A DNA stretch of 37,259 bases from Streptomyces yangpuensis (GTDB lineage: Bacteria > Actinomycetota > Actinomycetes > Streptomycetales > Streptomycetaceae), in assembly GCF_001005295.1 (NCBI RefSeq), contig NZ_LBMK01000005.1, positions 39,063 to 76,321 on the forward strand. Direction: 5' to 3'. A program made the translations under genes and the position numbers. Position 1 is the stretch's first letter, and the number at the start of each line of letters is the position of its first letter. The notes below the pieces were generated by a model. That model ran no database searches and was not told the origin of the DNA. It saw only the letters and a program-made list of their open reading frames with translations. This document shows, piece after piece, positions 22,560 through 32,600 of the stretch.

Positions 22560-24638
22560 TCAGGCGGGCCGGACGGTGATGGTGCAGAGACGCTTGGTGG
22601 CCCGGGTCAGGGCAACGTACAGGTCCTTTTCCCCACCTGGGCGGCTCGTGATGATTTCCTCGGGGTCCATGACGACGACCCCGTCGAATTCGAGGCCGCG
22701 TGCTTCGGACGCCGGCACGATGCGTGCGTGGTCGGCGATGCCCTGGGCCGTCAGCTCGCTCACCCTGGTGTCCGCGCAGACCACTCCCAGCAGCTCGCCC
22801 GGGTGCGCGGTGCTCTGGGACCGCAGTTCCCGCACGACGGCGGCGACCAACTCGTCCGGAGGCGTGGTCACGGTGCGGGGGGTCTCACCGCTTCGCAGTG
22901 ACCGTGTGGGCTTCTGGTCCGGATCGATCCGCGCGAGCAGGTCCCGGACGCTTTCCAGGATCTCCTGCGTCGTGCGGTAGCTGACGGTCAGGTCGTGCAG
23001 CTTGAACCGCGGTCCGACGTGGGGGCTCAGTGCTTCCTTCCAGTCGCGTGCCGTCGCGACCGGCCCCGCCTGGGCGAAGTCGCCCACCAGCGTCATCGCC
23101 CTCGACGGGCAGCGGCGGACGATCATCCGCCACTGCATCGCGGTCAGTTCCTGCGCCTCGTCGACGACGACGTGCCCGTACGTCCGCTCGGGGGGGCCGT
23201 CGACCAGGCTCGCCGCCTCGTCCAGCAACGGCAGGTCGGCATCGGTCCACGGGTCTTCCTGACCGCTCAGCAGCAGGGACCGCTCCTGCGCGGTGAGGCG
23301 GGGCAGGTGCTCGGCGAGAGCGTCGGTGTTCGTCAGGAGCGCCTTCACGAGGTCGCCGGGTACCAGCCGGGGCCACAACGCCTCGACCGCTGCGTCGACG
23401 GCGGCGTCGTCGAGCAGATCGGCCCGGATGGCGTCCAGGTCCAGCTCGTGGGCCGGACCCGGGTCGGCCGCCCCTTCGACACGGCGCTGGGCGGCTCCCG
23501 TGAACCGGTCGAGGTTGAGGCCCGTCATCCTTTCGGCATCGGCGTCGATCTGCTCCAGGAGGTCGCCCATGTCTCGTTGCATCGTGTCGGTGACGGCGTC
23601 GACCAAGAGCTCCTTGAACACCTGGCGCGCGGGGTTGTGCCCCGCCACGGCTCCCACAGCGGCGTCGCGCGCCCTGGCGACCTCCTCGCCGGAGAGGTGA
23701 ACCAGTTCCCCGACCCGCACGGTGAAGTCACCGGCGGGGGCCTGGTGGACGCGCAGCAGGCCGGCCAAGGCGCCGGCGAGGTCGGAACTGCCCTTGAGGC
23801 GCGCCGTATCGAACGGGCCCACCGTGTCCGCGGACACCCCGGCCAGTTCCCGGCAGGTGGTCAGAACGACGTCGTTCTCTCCGAGCGAGGGGAGGACCTG
23901 GGAGATGTAGTCGATGAACCGAGAGTTCGGGCCCACCACCAGGACGCCCTCCTCCGCGGCACGCGGGAACGCGTACAGGACATAGGCCGCCCGGTGCAGG
24001 GCGACCACCGTCTTGCCGGTGCCGGGCCCGCCCTGCACCACGGTCACCCCGCGGTGGGCGGAGCGGACGATCTCGTCCTGCTCTGCCTGCAGCGTCGCGA
24101 CGGCCGCGTGCATCCTGCCCGTGCGCCGCGCCGACAGGGCCTCGGTCAACGGGCCGTCCCCCACGACGTCTTCGTCGGTCGGGGCGGTCCCGTCCAGCAG
24201 TTCGTCGCTCACCGAGACGACGGTGCGGTCCTCCAGTCGCAGGTGTCGGCGACGCCGCAGGCCCATCGGGTGGACCGGTGTCGCCTCGTAGAAGGGCCGT
24301 GCCGCGTTGGCGCGCCAGTCGACGAGCAGGGGCAGGTCGTCCTCCTCCGTGTGCAGTCCGATCCGCCCGATGCGCAGGGCCGTGCCGTCCGTCCAGTCGA
24401 TGCGCCCGAAGACCAGCCCCTTTTCGGCGCCCTCCAGTCGGCCGATCTCCTTGGCCAGACGTTCGGCGGCGAGGTCCCTCTCGTACGCCTCACGGGCGCT
24501 GTCCGCCGGGGCCTTCAGCACACTCGCTCGATGTGCTCGCGCATCGGAGAGCCGCTCGGTGAGCAGCGTGTACAGGGAGGACACGTAGGCACGCTCCGAT
24601 TCGAGCGCACGCACGGCGGGATCGCTGGTCTTCGACAA
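22560..24638 (-). CDS. HelD-like superfamily 1 helicase / RNA polymerase recycling factor
   Basis: 692 aa. The N-terminal ~75 residues are a charged helical, coiled-coil-like arm. Then come SF1 motifs: Walker A GGPGTGKT (203-210), Walker B VVVDEAQ (490-496), SYRTTQEI (553-560), EARGLEFDGVVVMD (645-658) and LYVALTRATKRL (673-684). A long insertion lies between motifs Ia and II (about 270-480). This is the HelD layout rather than UvrD/PcrA. HelD proteins bind RNA polymerase through the primary and secondary channels and release it from stalled complexes or DNA; actinobacterial HelR members give rifamycin tolerance. Start TTG 24638 has AAGGAG 7 nt upstream. It follows the exporter gene, with a hairpin between them. 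Being inside a polyketide cluster suggests self-protection; that is inference. Confidence 0.88.
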   Translation of the reverse strand: MSKTSDPAVRALESERAYVSSLYTLLTERLSDARAHRASVLKAPADSAREAYERDLAAERLAKEIGRLEGAEKGLVFGRIDWTDGTALRIGRIGLHTEEDDLPLLVDWRANAARPFYEATPVHPMGLRRRRHLRLEDRTVVSVSDELLDGTAPTDEDVVGDGPLTEALSARRTGRMHAAVATLQAEQDEIVRSAHRGVTVVQGGPGTGKTVVALHRAAYVLYAFPRAAEEGVLVVGPNSRFIDYISQVLPSLGENDVVLTTCRELAGVSADTVGPFDTARLKGSSDLAGALAGLLRVHQAPAGDFTVRVGELVHLSGEEVARARDAAVGAVAGHNPARQVFKELLVDAVTDTMQRDMGDLLEQIDADAERMTGLNLDRFTGAAQRRVEGAADPGPAHELDLDAIRADLLDDAAVDAAVEALWPRLVPGDLVKALLTNTDALAEHLPRLTAQERSLLLSGQEDPWTDADLPLLDEAASLVDGPPERTYGHVVVDEAQELTAMQWRMIVRRCPSRAMTLVGDFAQAGPVATARDWKEALSPHVGPRFKLHDLTVSYRTTQEILESVRDLLARIDPDQKPTRSLRSGETPRTVTTPPDELVAAVVRELRSQSTAHPGELLGVVCADTRVSELTAQGIADHARIVPASEARGLEFDGVVVMDPEEIITSRPGGEKDLYVALTRATKRLCTITVRPA

Positions 24639-24689
24639 CAGGGGTCTCCTTCGGTTCGAGCCGCACGAGCGACGGAGGGGCGAGCCCGC

Positions 24690-24722
24690 CCCGGGAGTCG
24701 GCGATGGTGTGCCGCTCCCGGG
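24690..24722 (-). terminator. 12-bp bulged hairpin between exporter and HelD-like genes
   Basis: CCCGGGAG (24690-24697) pairs with CTCCCGGG (24715-24722) and, beyond a one-base bulge (T 24698), CGGC (24699-24702) pairs with GCCG (24711-24714), with an 8-nt loop. It is 27 nt past the exporter stop, so the HelD-like gene may depend on read-through or a short promoter in 24639-24689. Confidence 0.65.
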
Positions 24723-24749
24723 AAAGGGGGGAAGGTCCGGCGGGACCCG

Positions 24750-26327
24750 TCACACGGTGGATCGGGACTCGGATGTGCGAGCCTCTTCGCGGTCCGGCTC
24801 CGGTGCCGGGGCCTTCTTCTTTCCGGCAGCAGGCAAGGTGACCAGCAGCACGGCCGCTCCGAGGAGTGCGATGGCCGCGATCCAGCCCGCGCCGACGTGC
24901 ATGGCGTGGACGAACGCGTCATCGGCAGCCTGCGCGAGAGAGGGCTGGTGGATGGTGGCGGCGACGTGGCGGGCCTGTTCGGCGGAAACGCGCGCCTGCT
25001 CCTGCACCGGACCGGATACACCCTCCAATGAGGGTTCGATCGCACGTCGGTACATGATCGACATGATCGTCCCGCCCACCGCGATTCCGATCACGCTGCC
25101 GGTCTGTCGCACGGTGTTGGTCACGGCCGATCCCGCGCCGGCCTGTTCCAACGGAAGGTCGCTGATGAGTGCGGCCGTGACGGGGCCGATCACCATGCCG
25201 ATCGAGAGACCCTGTACCAACAGCAGGATCTCGATCCAGACGAGCGGAGTGTGGAGTCCGAGGATCCCGTAGGCGCCCATGGTGAGCGCGGCCACGGTCA
25301 GCGCCGGCACGGTGACGAGGCGGAGCGGAAGGCTCCGGACCAGGCGCGAGGCGAGGGGTGCCCCCGCGAGCGCGCCGAGAGCGGTCGGGATATTGGCCAA
25401 ACCCGCCTTCATGGGCGAAAACCCGAGCGCGCCCTGCAGGTAGAACGCGTTGTAGAAGGTGATGGCGGCCACGCCGAAGAGCAGCAGTCCGAGCGCCACA
25501 TTACCGCCGCCGAACGCACGTTGCGCGAACAGCCGCGGGTCAAAACTGGGCGCCTTGAGGCGCAGCTCGACGAGTACGAAAACGGCCAGAAGGACGAGAC
25601 CGGCGACGATCGGCGCCCACACGTCGGGGCGGCCCCACGCCGCCACCTGCCCCGCCCGGATCAGCCCGTAGGCCAATGCCACGAGCCCGCTGATCGAGAG
25701 CAGCATTCCAGCGGGGTCAAGCGGTCGCGGAACGGGGCTGCGGAAATTCGGAACCAGCAGGACGAGCCCGACGAACGCAAATGCCGCGACCGGGACATTG
25801 ATCAGGAAGACCGAGCCCCACCAGAAATGATCGAGCAGGAACCCCGCCAGCACCGGGCCGGCAGCCATTCCGACACCGGCCGACGTGGAGAAGATGCCGA
25901 TCGCGGCAGCCCGCGCGGGCCCGGTGAAGGTCCACATCAGAATGGCCATCATGGCGGGCGTGATCAGTGCGCTGCCCACCCCCATGGCGGCTCGAGCCGC
26001 GATCAGCTGGCCCGCACCGCTTGCGTACGCCGCCCACAGCGAGGAAACGGCGAAGATCACCAGCCCGCCGGAGAACACGGTCCGGTGACCGAACCGATCG
26101 CCCAGGGCGCCTGCGGTGAACATCAGCGTGGCGAAGGCCAGCGTGTACGCACCGGTCGCCCATTGCAGCTGACCGGGGTCGGCCCCCAGTCCGCGGACCG
26201 GGTCCGCAAGGGTCTCCAGCGCAGTGCTCAGGACGGTATTTTCGATCCAAATCAGCAGGGAACACAGCATGAGAATGGCAAGAATGAACTGCTGCCTGGA
26301 CTTCGGTAACGCTAGAGGCGCGGCCAT
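24750..26327 (-). CDS. MFS drug exporter, DHA2 family (14 TM); TTA codon 7
   Basis: 525 aa with about 14 hydrophobic segments, the size of DHA2 (EmrB/QacA-type) proton-coupled multidrug exporters. TM1 ends WIENTVLSTALETL; motif A is GALGDRFGHR (73-82); motif C-like GVGMAAGPVLAGFLLD lies in TM5; a SAVTNTVRQTGSVIGIAVGG segment lies in the C-terminal half. The tail is charged (KKKAPAPEPDREEARTSES). Start ATG 26327 has GAAGG 5 nt upstream; upstream in-frame TTG/GTG codons overlap the promoter. Codon 7 is TTA (26309-26307), implying bldA dependence. A near-consensus promoter lies 43 nt upstream. It is the probable exporter of the neighbouring polyketide, though specificity is not readable. Confidence 0.92.
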   Translation of the reverse strand: MAAPLALPKSRQQFILAILMLCSLLIWIENTVLSTALETLADPVRGLGADPGQLQWATGAYTLAFATLMFTAGALGDRFGHRTVFSGGLVIFAVSSLWAAYASGAGQLIAARAAMGVGSALITPAMMAILMWTFTGPARAAAIGIFSTSAGVGMAAGPVLAGFLLDHFWWGSVFLINVPVAAFAFVGLVLLVPNFRSPVPRPLDPAGMLLSISGLVALAYGLIRAGQVAAWGRPDVWAPIVAGLVLLAVFVLVELRLKAPSFDPRLFAQRAFGGGNVALGLLLFGVAAITFYNAFYLQGALGFSPMKAGLANIPTALGALAGAPLASRLVRSLPLRLVTVPALTVAALTMGAYGILGLHTPLVWIEILLLVQGLSIGMVIGPVTAALISDLPLEQAGAGSAVTNTVRQTGSVIGIAVGGTIMSIMYRRAIEPSLEGVSGPVQEQARVSAEQARHVAATIHQPSLAQAADDAFVHAMHVGAGWIAAIALLGAAVLLVTLPAAGKKKAPAPEPDREEARTSESRSTV

Positions 26328-26369
26328 GAACACCTTCGAATATCGCACAGCGGGAACTCGACCGAGTGG

Positions 26370-26398
26370 AGAATAGGCAAGCCCCACAGCGCTGTCAA
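26370..26398 (-). promoter_or_regulatory. Near-consensus sigma70 promoter of the exporter gene with embedded palindrome
   Basis: On the minus strand, TTGACA (26398-26393), a 17-bp spacer and TATTCT (26375-26370) form an almost ideal HrdB-type promoter. The predicted start is near 26363, giving a ~36-nt leader. The 10-bp palindrome ACAGCGCTGT (26386-26395) overlaps the -35 and is a candidate repressor site. Confidence 0.8.
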
Positions 26399-26442
26399 GC
26401 CCGAATTTTCTCACCAAAGGCTATTGCGATCGAACGAGCTGT

Positions 26443-26535
26443 ATGCCTCTGCCGGATTTGCGGGCCGCGCATTTTTATGCCTCCGGCGGATTTGCGGATC
26501 GCGCACTTTTATGTCTCCGGATTTATGGGGCGGAG
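26443..26535. repeat. Two and a half tandem 34-bp direct repeats upstream of the exporter promoter
   Basis: Units at 26443-26476 and 26477-26510 match at 29 of 34 positions; the shared core is CGGATTTGCGG followed by CGCGCA and a T-run. A shorter third copy (ATGTCTCCGGATTTATGGGG) starts at 26511. They lie about 45-140 bp upstream of the exporter's -35, in non-coding AT-richer DNA, and could be activator-binding sites. Confidence 0.7.
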
Positions 26536-26590
26536 AATTTGACGTGCGGAGGGTTGTGGCTGAGTAGATTTCGTGCCCCGGTGAGCCCGG

Positions 26591-26636
26591 CGGCCTCTCG
26601 GAGCCGTCGAGGTTCCTCGACGGCTCCGAGAGGCCG
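26591..26636 (-). terminator. Perfect 21-bp hairpin after the polyketide synthase gene
   Basis: The arms 26591-26611 and 26616-26636 are exactly complementary over 21 bp with loop GTTC; the loop-proximal pairing is CGTCGAG with CTCGACG. It starts 13 nt past the PKS stop codon. It is a very strong terminator separating the PKS transcript from the exporter promoter region. Confidence 0.9.
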
Positions 26637-26649
26637 GGACCCCCCGGCA

Positions 26650-29600
26650 TCAATGGCCGCTGAGCGAATCGAGCCAGCGCCGCAGGTGCGCGGCGGTCTC
26701 CGCCACCCGGTCCTCGATGATCGAGAAGTGATCTGCCTCGATGTACTCGGCCGGCCCGCGGTGTAGCCAGTCGGGGACGGGGGCGACCTCCCCGAAGCTG
26801 CTCAGCGTCACGGTGGCCCGCAGGTTCAGCGTGGGCGCGGCGATCGGCTCGGCCTCACGCTCGGGGTAGATCCGCACGTAGCCGCCCATGGAGACCAGGC
26901 CGTGGTCGTCGACGGGGGTCAGCGCGTTGTCCCGGGACAGGATCTGCCCCAGCGCGTCGGTGAGCACGAGGCGGTTGAGATCGTGTTCATCCGGGGAGTA
27001 GGTGTCGATCATCGCGACACCCGCGAGCTCGCCGCCCCCGTCCTCGATCCGCCGGGCCACCGCATGGGCGATCGCACCACCGGCCGAATAGCCGATGAGC
27101 GCCACCGGGCCTCGCTCGAGTTCCGACGCGACGGACGCCGCGAGGCTCTCGATCGCCGCCGCCCAGGTCGCCGGCAGGTCCTCGCCCGCGCGCATACCGG
27201 GCAACCGCAACGCGCTGACCTGCCGCTCGCGGCCCAGTTCACGAGCCAGGCGGGCGAACTGGTGCGGGCCCGATCCGGCCAGGAACGAGGGGATGCAGAC
27301 CAGTGCCGGTGCCGCAGCGCCCCGCGCCAGGAGCTGCGCGGCAGGGCGCCGTGCGGCAGCCTCGTCAGCGGAGTACGCGGGCATCAGGGCCGAGCCGGCG
27401 GTCAGCAGGGACATCGCCCCTGCCGGCTCACCGCGGCGATGGGCCGCCGTCACCAGGTCGGTGATCGTGCCGCGCACGCCGGCCGTTGCCTGTTCGACCA
27501 CGCCGGTGTCGGCTTCCTCGATCTGCGAACACACCAGTTTCGCCACATCGGCGGCGGTCGGGTGGTCGAAGATCAGCGTCGACGGCAGCGTCAGCCCGGT
27601 CAGCTGTGCCAGCCGATTGCGGAATTCGACGGCGCCGAGGGAGTCGAAGCCGATCTCGGTGAACGGCGCGTGCGGGTCGACCGCGTCGCCGGACAGGTGG
27701 CCGAGGACCGCCGAGGCGACGTTGCGCACCTCTCGCAGGATCACGGCGTCGCGGTCGGCGTCGGTCAGTGCGGCCAGCTGTCGCGCCAGGCCGACACCGG
27801 TGGTCGCGGCGGCCGGGGAAACCCGGGTCCTGCCGCGCAGTACCGCGGGCAGTGTGCCGCCGCGCGCCAGGTCGCCGAGCGCCCCGGTGTCCAGCAGCGC
27901 CGTCGTGAGTGTCGCCCGATCGGTCGCCAGCGCGCTGTCGAACAGCGCCATCCCGGACTCCGGGTCGATCGGCAGCAGGCCCAGCCTGGCCCGGATCTGG
28001 CGGGCGTACTGCTCCGCGCCGTCCCCGCTGAGCACTCCCGCCATGCCGACGGTCCACAGGCCCCAGGCCAGGGAGTGCGCGGGCAGGCCCGCGCTGCGCC
28101 GCACGCGTGCCAGCGCGTCCAGCGCGCTGTTCGCGGCGGCGTAGTTGCCCTGTCCCTGTCCGCCGAGCAGCGGCGCGGCGGACGAGAACATCACGAACGC
28201 CGAAAGGTCCAGTTCGCGGGTCAGCTCGTGCAGGTGCAGGGCCGCATCGACCTTCGGTGCCAGCACACGTGTCGTCTGCTCCGCGGTCAGGGTGTCGAGG
28301 GTGCCGTCGTCCAGAACGCCCGCCGCATGGATGACGGCGGTCAGCGGGGCGTCGGTGTCGATGTCGGCCAACAGGTCGCGGACCGCGGTGCGTTCGCTGA
28401 CGTCGCACGCCACGACCCGGACCCGGGCGCCGAGGCCGGTGAGCTCGGCGACCAGTTCGGCGGTGCCGTCCGCGGCGGCTCCGCGCCGCGATGCCAGCAC
28501 CAGCCGTCGTGCGCCGTGCGCTGCGACCAGATGCCGGGCGACGATCGCGCCGATGCCTCCGGTGCCGCCGGTGATGAGCACCGTGCCGTGGTCGAACGAC
28601 AGTGGCGCGTCGGCTTCGGTGGCGGGCAGCGGCTGCAGCCGCGGTGCCAGGAGCCGACCCCCGCGAACGGCCAGGTGCGGTTCGTCCCGGGCCACGGCGT
28701 CCGCGAGCGACGTGACCGGCAGGGCCTCGCCGTCGTGGTCGACGAGCAGGAACCGGCCCGGGTGCTCGGACTGCGCGCTGCGCACCAGACCCGCCACGGC
28801 GGCTCCGACCAGATCGGGTTCCTCTCCGGGCAGTCCGGCGGCCGAGCGCGTCACGATCGCGAGCCGGCCGGGGTGTTCGGCGCCCGTCCAGCCCTGCAGC
28901 AGTGCGAGCGTCGCCAGCACCCCGGCGTGTACGTCCTCCGCGCCGGTTCCGCGGGGCGCCGGCCACACCACCGTGTCGGGGGCGTCCCGCAGCACAGCGA
29001 GTTCCGCGAGATCGGCACAGCAGACCGGGGGCTCAGGGGCCCCGATGACCGCCGGGTCGCCGAGCACCACGACGCGCCCGGCGTCCGCCGGGGAGACGGC
29101 GGGCACGGGGGCCCACTCGAGGTCGAACAACGGTGCCGCGCCGCGCAGCCGGTCCAGCACCTGCTGCTCGATCGGCCGGGCCCGCACCGATTCCATGCTC
29201 AGCACGAGCGCACCGGTCGTGTCGACCGCTTCCACGGACAGGGTGTCCGCTGCGGTGCGGACGACCCGGACGCGCAAGGCGTCCGCGCCCGACCGGGCCA
29301 GCTGGACACCGTCGAAGGCGAAGGGCAGCGGCGTCCTGCCGTCGTGCCCGCTCTCGGTGAGAAGGCCGACAGACGCGTGGAACACCGCGTCCAGCAGGGC
29401 CGGATGCAGTCCGAAAGCGGTGGCATGCGCTGCGGTACCGGTGTCGAGCGCCAGGTCGGCGAAGACCTCCTCCCCGCGCGACCACGCGGCGCGAACGCCC
29501 TGGAACACCGGGCCGTACCCGAAGCCGAGGTCGCCGAGTGCGCGGTACACCTGCTGCCCGTCGACCGGATCGCCCGCCACCGGAGGCCACACCTGGGGCC

Positions 29601-32600
29601 ATCCCGGCACGGCGGCCGGTACGGCCGGCGTGAGCAGGCCGCGGGCATGCAGCACCCAGGCCTCGGCAGCGCGGGCGTGGACGGCCACGGTCCGATGCCC
29701 GTCGGCGTCGGGTTCGCCCACGACGAGCTGAAGGTCCGCGGCACCGTCGGGCGTGAGCACCAGCGGCTCCGCGAGCACCAGTTCCGTCAGGCGCGGCACG
29801 CCGAGCCGGGCACCGGCGGCCAGAGCCAGCTCCACGAAGCCGGTACCGGGCATCACGACCGTGCCGAGGACGGCGTGGTCGGCGAGCCACGGATGGGTGC
29901 GCAGCGAGAGCCTGCCGGTGAACAGCCACTCGTCCGTGCCGGCGAGCTGCACCTGGGCGTGCAGCAGGGGATGGCCGACGGAGTCGGCGCCGGCGAGCGG
30001 CGCGGCGGCCTCCGCGGGCAGGAGCCAGAACCGTTCGTGCTCGAAGGGATAGGTGGGCAACGTGGTCCGTGCCTGCGGTCGGGCCCCGAAGTAGGCCGCC
30101 CACCGCACCGGTCGGCCCGCGCAGTGCGCGGTTGCCAGCGCGGCGGCCAGCTGCTCGGGTTCGGAGACCGTGCGACGGGATCCCGCGACCACCGACGTGC
30201 TCTCTGCGAGGTCCGCCGGGACCATGGCGCGGGTCATGGTCGTCAGGACCGCGTCCGGCCCCAGCTCGACGAACAGGCGCACCCCCGAATCGAGCAGTGA
30301 CCGCACCGCCGGGGCGAAGCGCACTGCCTCGCGCACCTGCCGTGCCCAGTACTCGGGCGTACCCGACGAATCGTCGGCGAATGCGCCGGAGACCGTGGAG
30401 CACAGCGGTATGCGCGGCTCGTGATACGTCAGGCTCGCGGCGATCTCCGCGAACTCGGTCAGCATCGGATCCATCAAGGCGGAGTGGAACGCGTGGCTCA
30501 CCCGCAGCCTGCTGGTCCTGACGCCCTCGGCCACGAGCCTCGACTCGAGCGTCGATATCGCCTCGGTGTTCCCCGAGAAGACCACCGCATCGGGTGCGTT
30601 CACAGCGGCCAGCGAGACGGCGCCGGCCGGCGACTCGGCGTGACCCGCCGCCAGCAGCTCCACGGCCCGTGCCTCCGGCACCGCGGCGGCCAGCATGCTC
30701 CCGCCCGCCGGCAGCGCCCCCATCAGCCGCCCGCGGGCCGCGACGAGTTTGCATGCGTCCGACAGCGACCACACACCGGCCACGTACGCCGCGGCCAGCT
30801 CGCCGATCGAATGCCCGGCCACCACGTCCGGCGTCACGCCCAACGACTCGACAAGGCGGTACATCGCGACCTCGAACGCGAACAGCGCGGGCTGGGCGTA
30901 CTCGGTGCGGTCCAGCAGGGTTGCGGCGGTCGTGCCGCTCGCAGCGGCCGGCCCGCCGAACATCACGTCCCGCAGCGAATGCCCCAGGTACGCATCGAAT
31001 TCCGCGCAGACCTCGTCGAGCGCTTCCGCGAATGCCGGGAACGCCCGGTACAGGCCGCTGCCCATCCCGGCCCGCTGCGCGCCCTGACCGGTGAACAGGA
31101 ACGCCGTCGTGCCCGCCCGGCCGGCGCCGCCCGCGATGCCGGGGCCCCGCTCGTCGGCTGCCAGGCGCTCCAGAGCGGCCAGCAGCGTCTCCCGGTCCGG
31201 GCCCACGACGGCGGCGCGCTGCTCGAGCTGCGCGCGGTGCAGCGCCAGCGTCGCCGCGACATCGGCCAGGTCGAGCTCCGGACGTTCGCGCAGTGCGTCG
31301 TGCAGACGGCGCGCCTGGGTCCGCAGCGCGGCAGTCGTCCGCGCGGACAGCAGCAACGGCAGGGCCGCCGGGCGCGGCGGATCGACCGGGCCCGGCGGGG
31401 CCGCGGGTGCCTCTTCGAGGATCACGTGCGCGTTGGTGCCGCTGATCCCGAACGACGACACTCCCGCCCGGCGCGGACGCTCCCCGACCGGCCACGGCTC
31501 GGGCTCCGTCAGGATCCGTACCGCGCCCGCCGACCAGTCCACGTGCGGCGACGGCGTTTCGACGTGCAGGGTGGACGGCAGCACCTCGTGCCGCAGCGCC
31601 TGCACCATCTTGATCACACCGCCGACACCGGCAGCCGCCTGCGCGTGCCCGATGTTCGACTTCAACGACCCGATCCGCAGCGGCTCGGCGCGATCCTGGC
31701 CGTAGGCGTTGATCAGCGCCTGCGCCTCGATCGGGTCACCCAGCGTGGTTCCCGTGCCGTGCGCTTCCACCGCGTCGACCTCGGCCGCGGTCACCCCTGC
31801 GTTGACCAGTGCCTGCGCGATCACCCGCTCCTGGGACGGGCCGTTCGGTGCGGTCAGGCCGTTGCTCGCACCGTCCTGGTTGATCGCGCTGCCGCGGATC
31901 ACGGCCAGCACCGGGCGTCCGTTGCGCTGTGCGTCGGACAGCCGCTCGAGGGCGAGCACGCCGACGCCCTCGGCCCACGACACACCGTCCGCAGCGCCCG
32001 AGAACGCCTTGCAGCGCCCGTCGGGTGACAGCGCCCGCTGCCGGGAGAACTCCACGAACAGCAGCGGGGTCGACATGACCGTCACCCCGCCGACCAGCGC
32101 CAGCGACGTCTCCCCGGCCCGCAGGGCCTGCGCCGCCACGTGCAGGGCCACCAGCGACGACGAGCACGCCGTGTCCACCGTCACCGCGGGTCCTTCCAGG
32201 CCGAGGGCGTAGGACACCCGGCCGGAGACGACGCTGCCGGCCGATCCGGTCGCCAGATAGCCTTCCGCGGCGCCGTCGGCGGCCTCGCGCGCCGTGTAGC
32301 CGTAGTCCTGGTACATGACGCCCGCGTACATCCCGGTGTCGCTGCCCCGCAGTGAGGTCGGATCGATACCAGCGTCTTCGAGCGCTTCCCAGGACGCCTC
32401 GAGCATCAACCGCTGCTGCGGGTCCATCGCCGCAGCCTCACGCGGCCCGATTCCGAAGAAGGCGGCATCGAAATCACCTGCGGCGTGCAGGAATCCGCCT
32501 TCCCGGGTGTAGATCTTTCCGGCCTTGCCGGGGTCGGCGTCGTACAGGCGGTCGAGGTCCCAGCCGCGGTCGCCCGGGATCGGGGTGATCGCGTCGACGC

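Noticed and set aside
22060..22901. Possible transposase remnant around 22.2-22.5 kb
   Set aside because: Open frames on both strands are Arg-rich without any transposase motif; only the short inverted repeats are real, reported as such.
26902..30300. 1132-residue plus-strand open frame opposite the PKS
   Set aside because: Antisense shadow of GC-rich PKS coding sequence; no domain or ribosome site.
31736..32167. Out-of-frame minus-strand open frame within the PKS KS2 region
   Set aside because: Phase-shifted shadow; the KS2 frame is continuous with no sign of frameshift.
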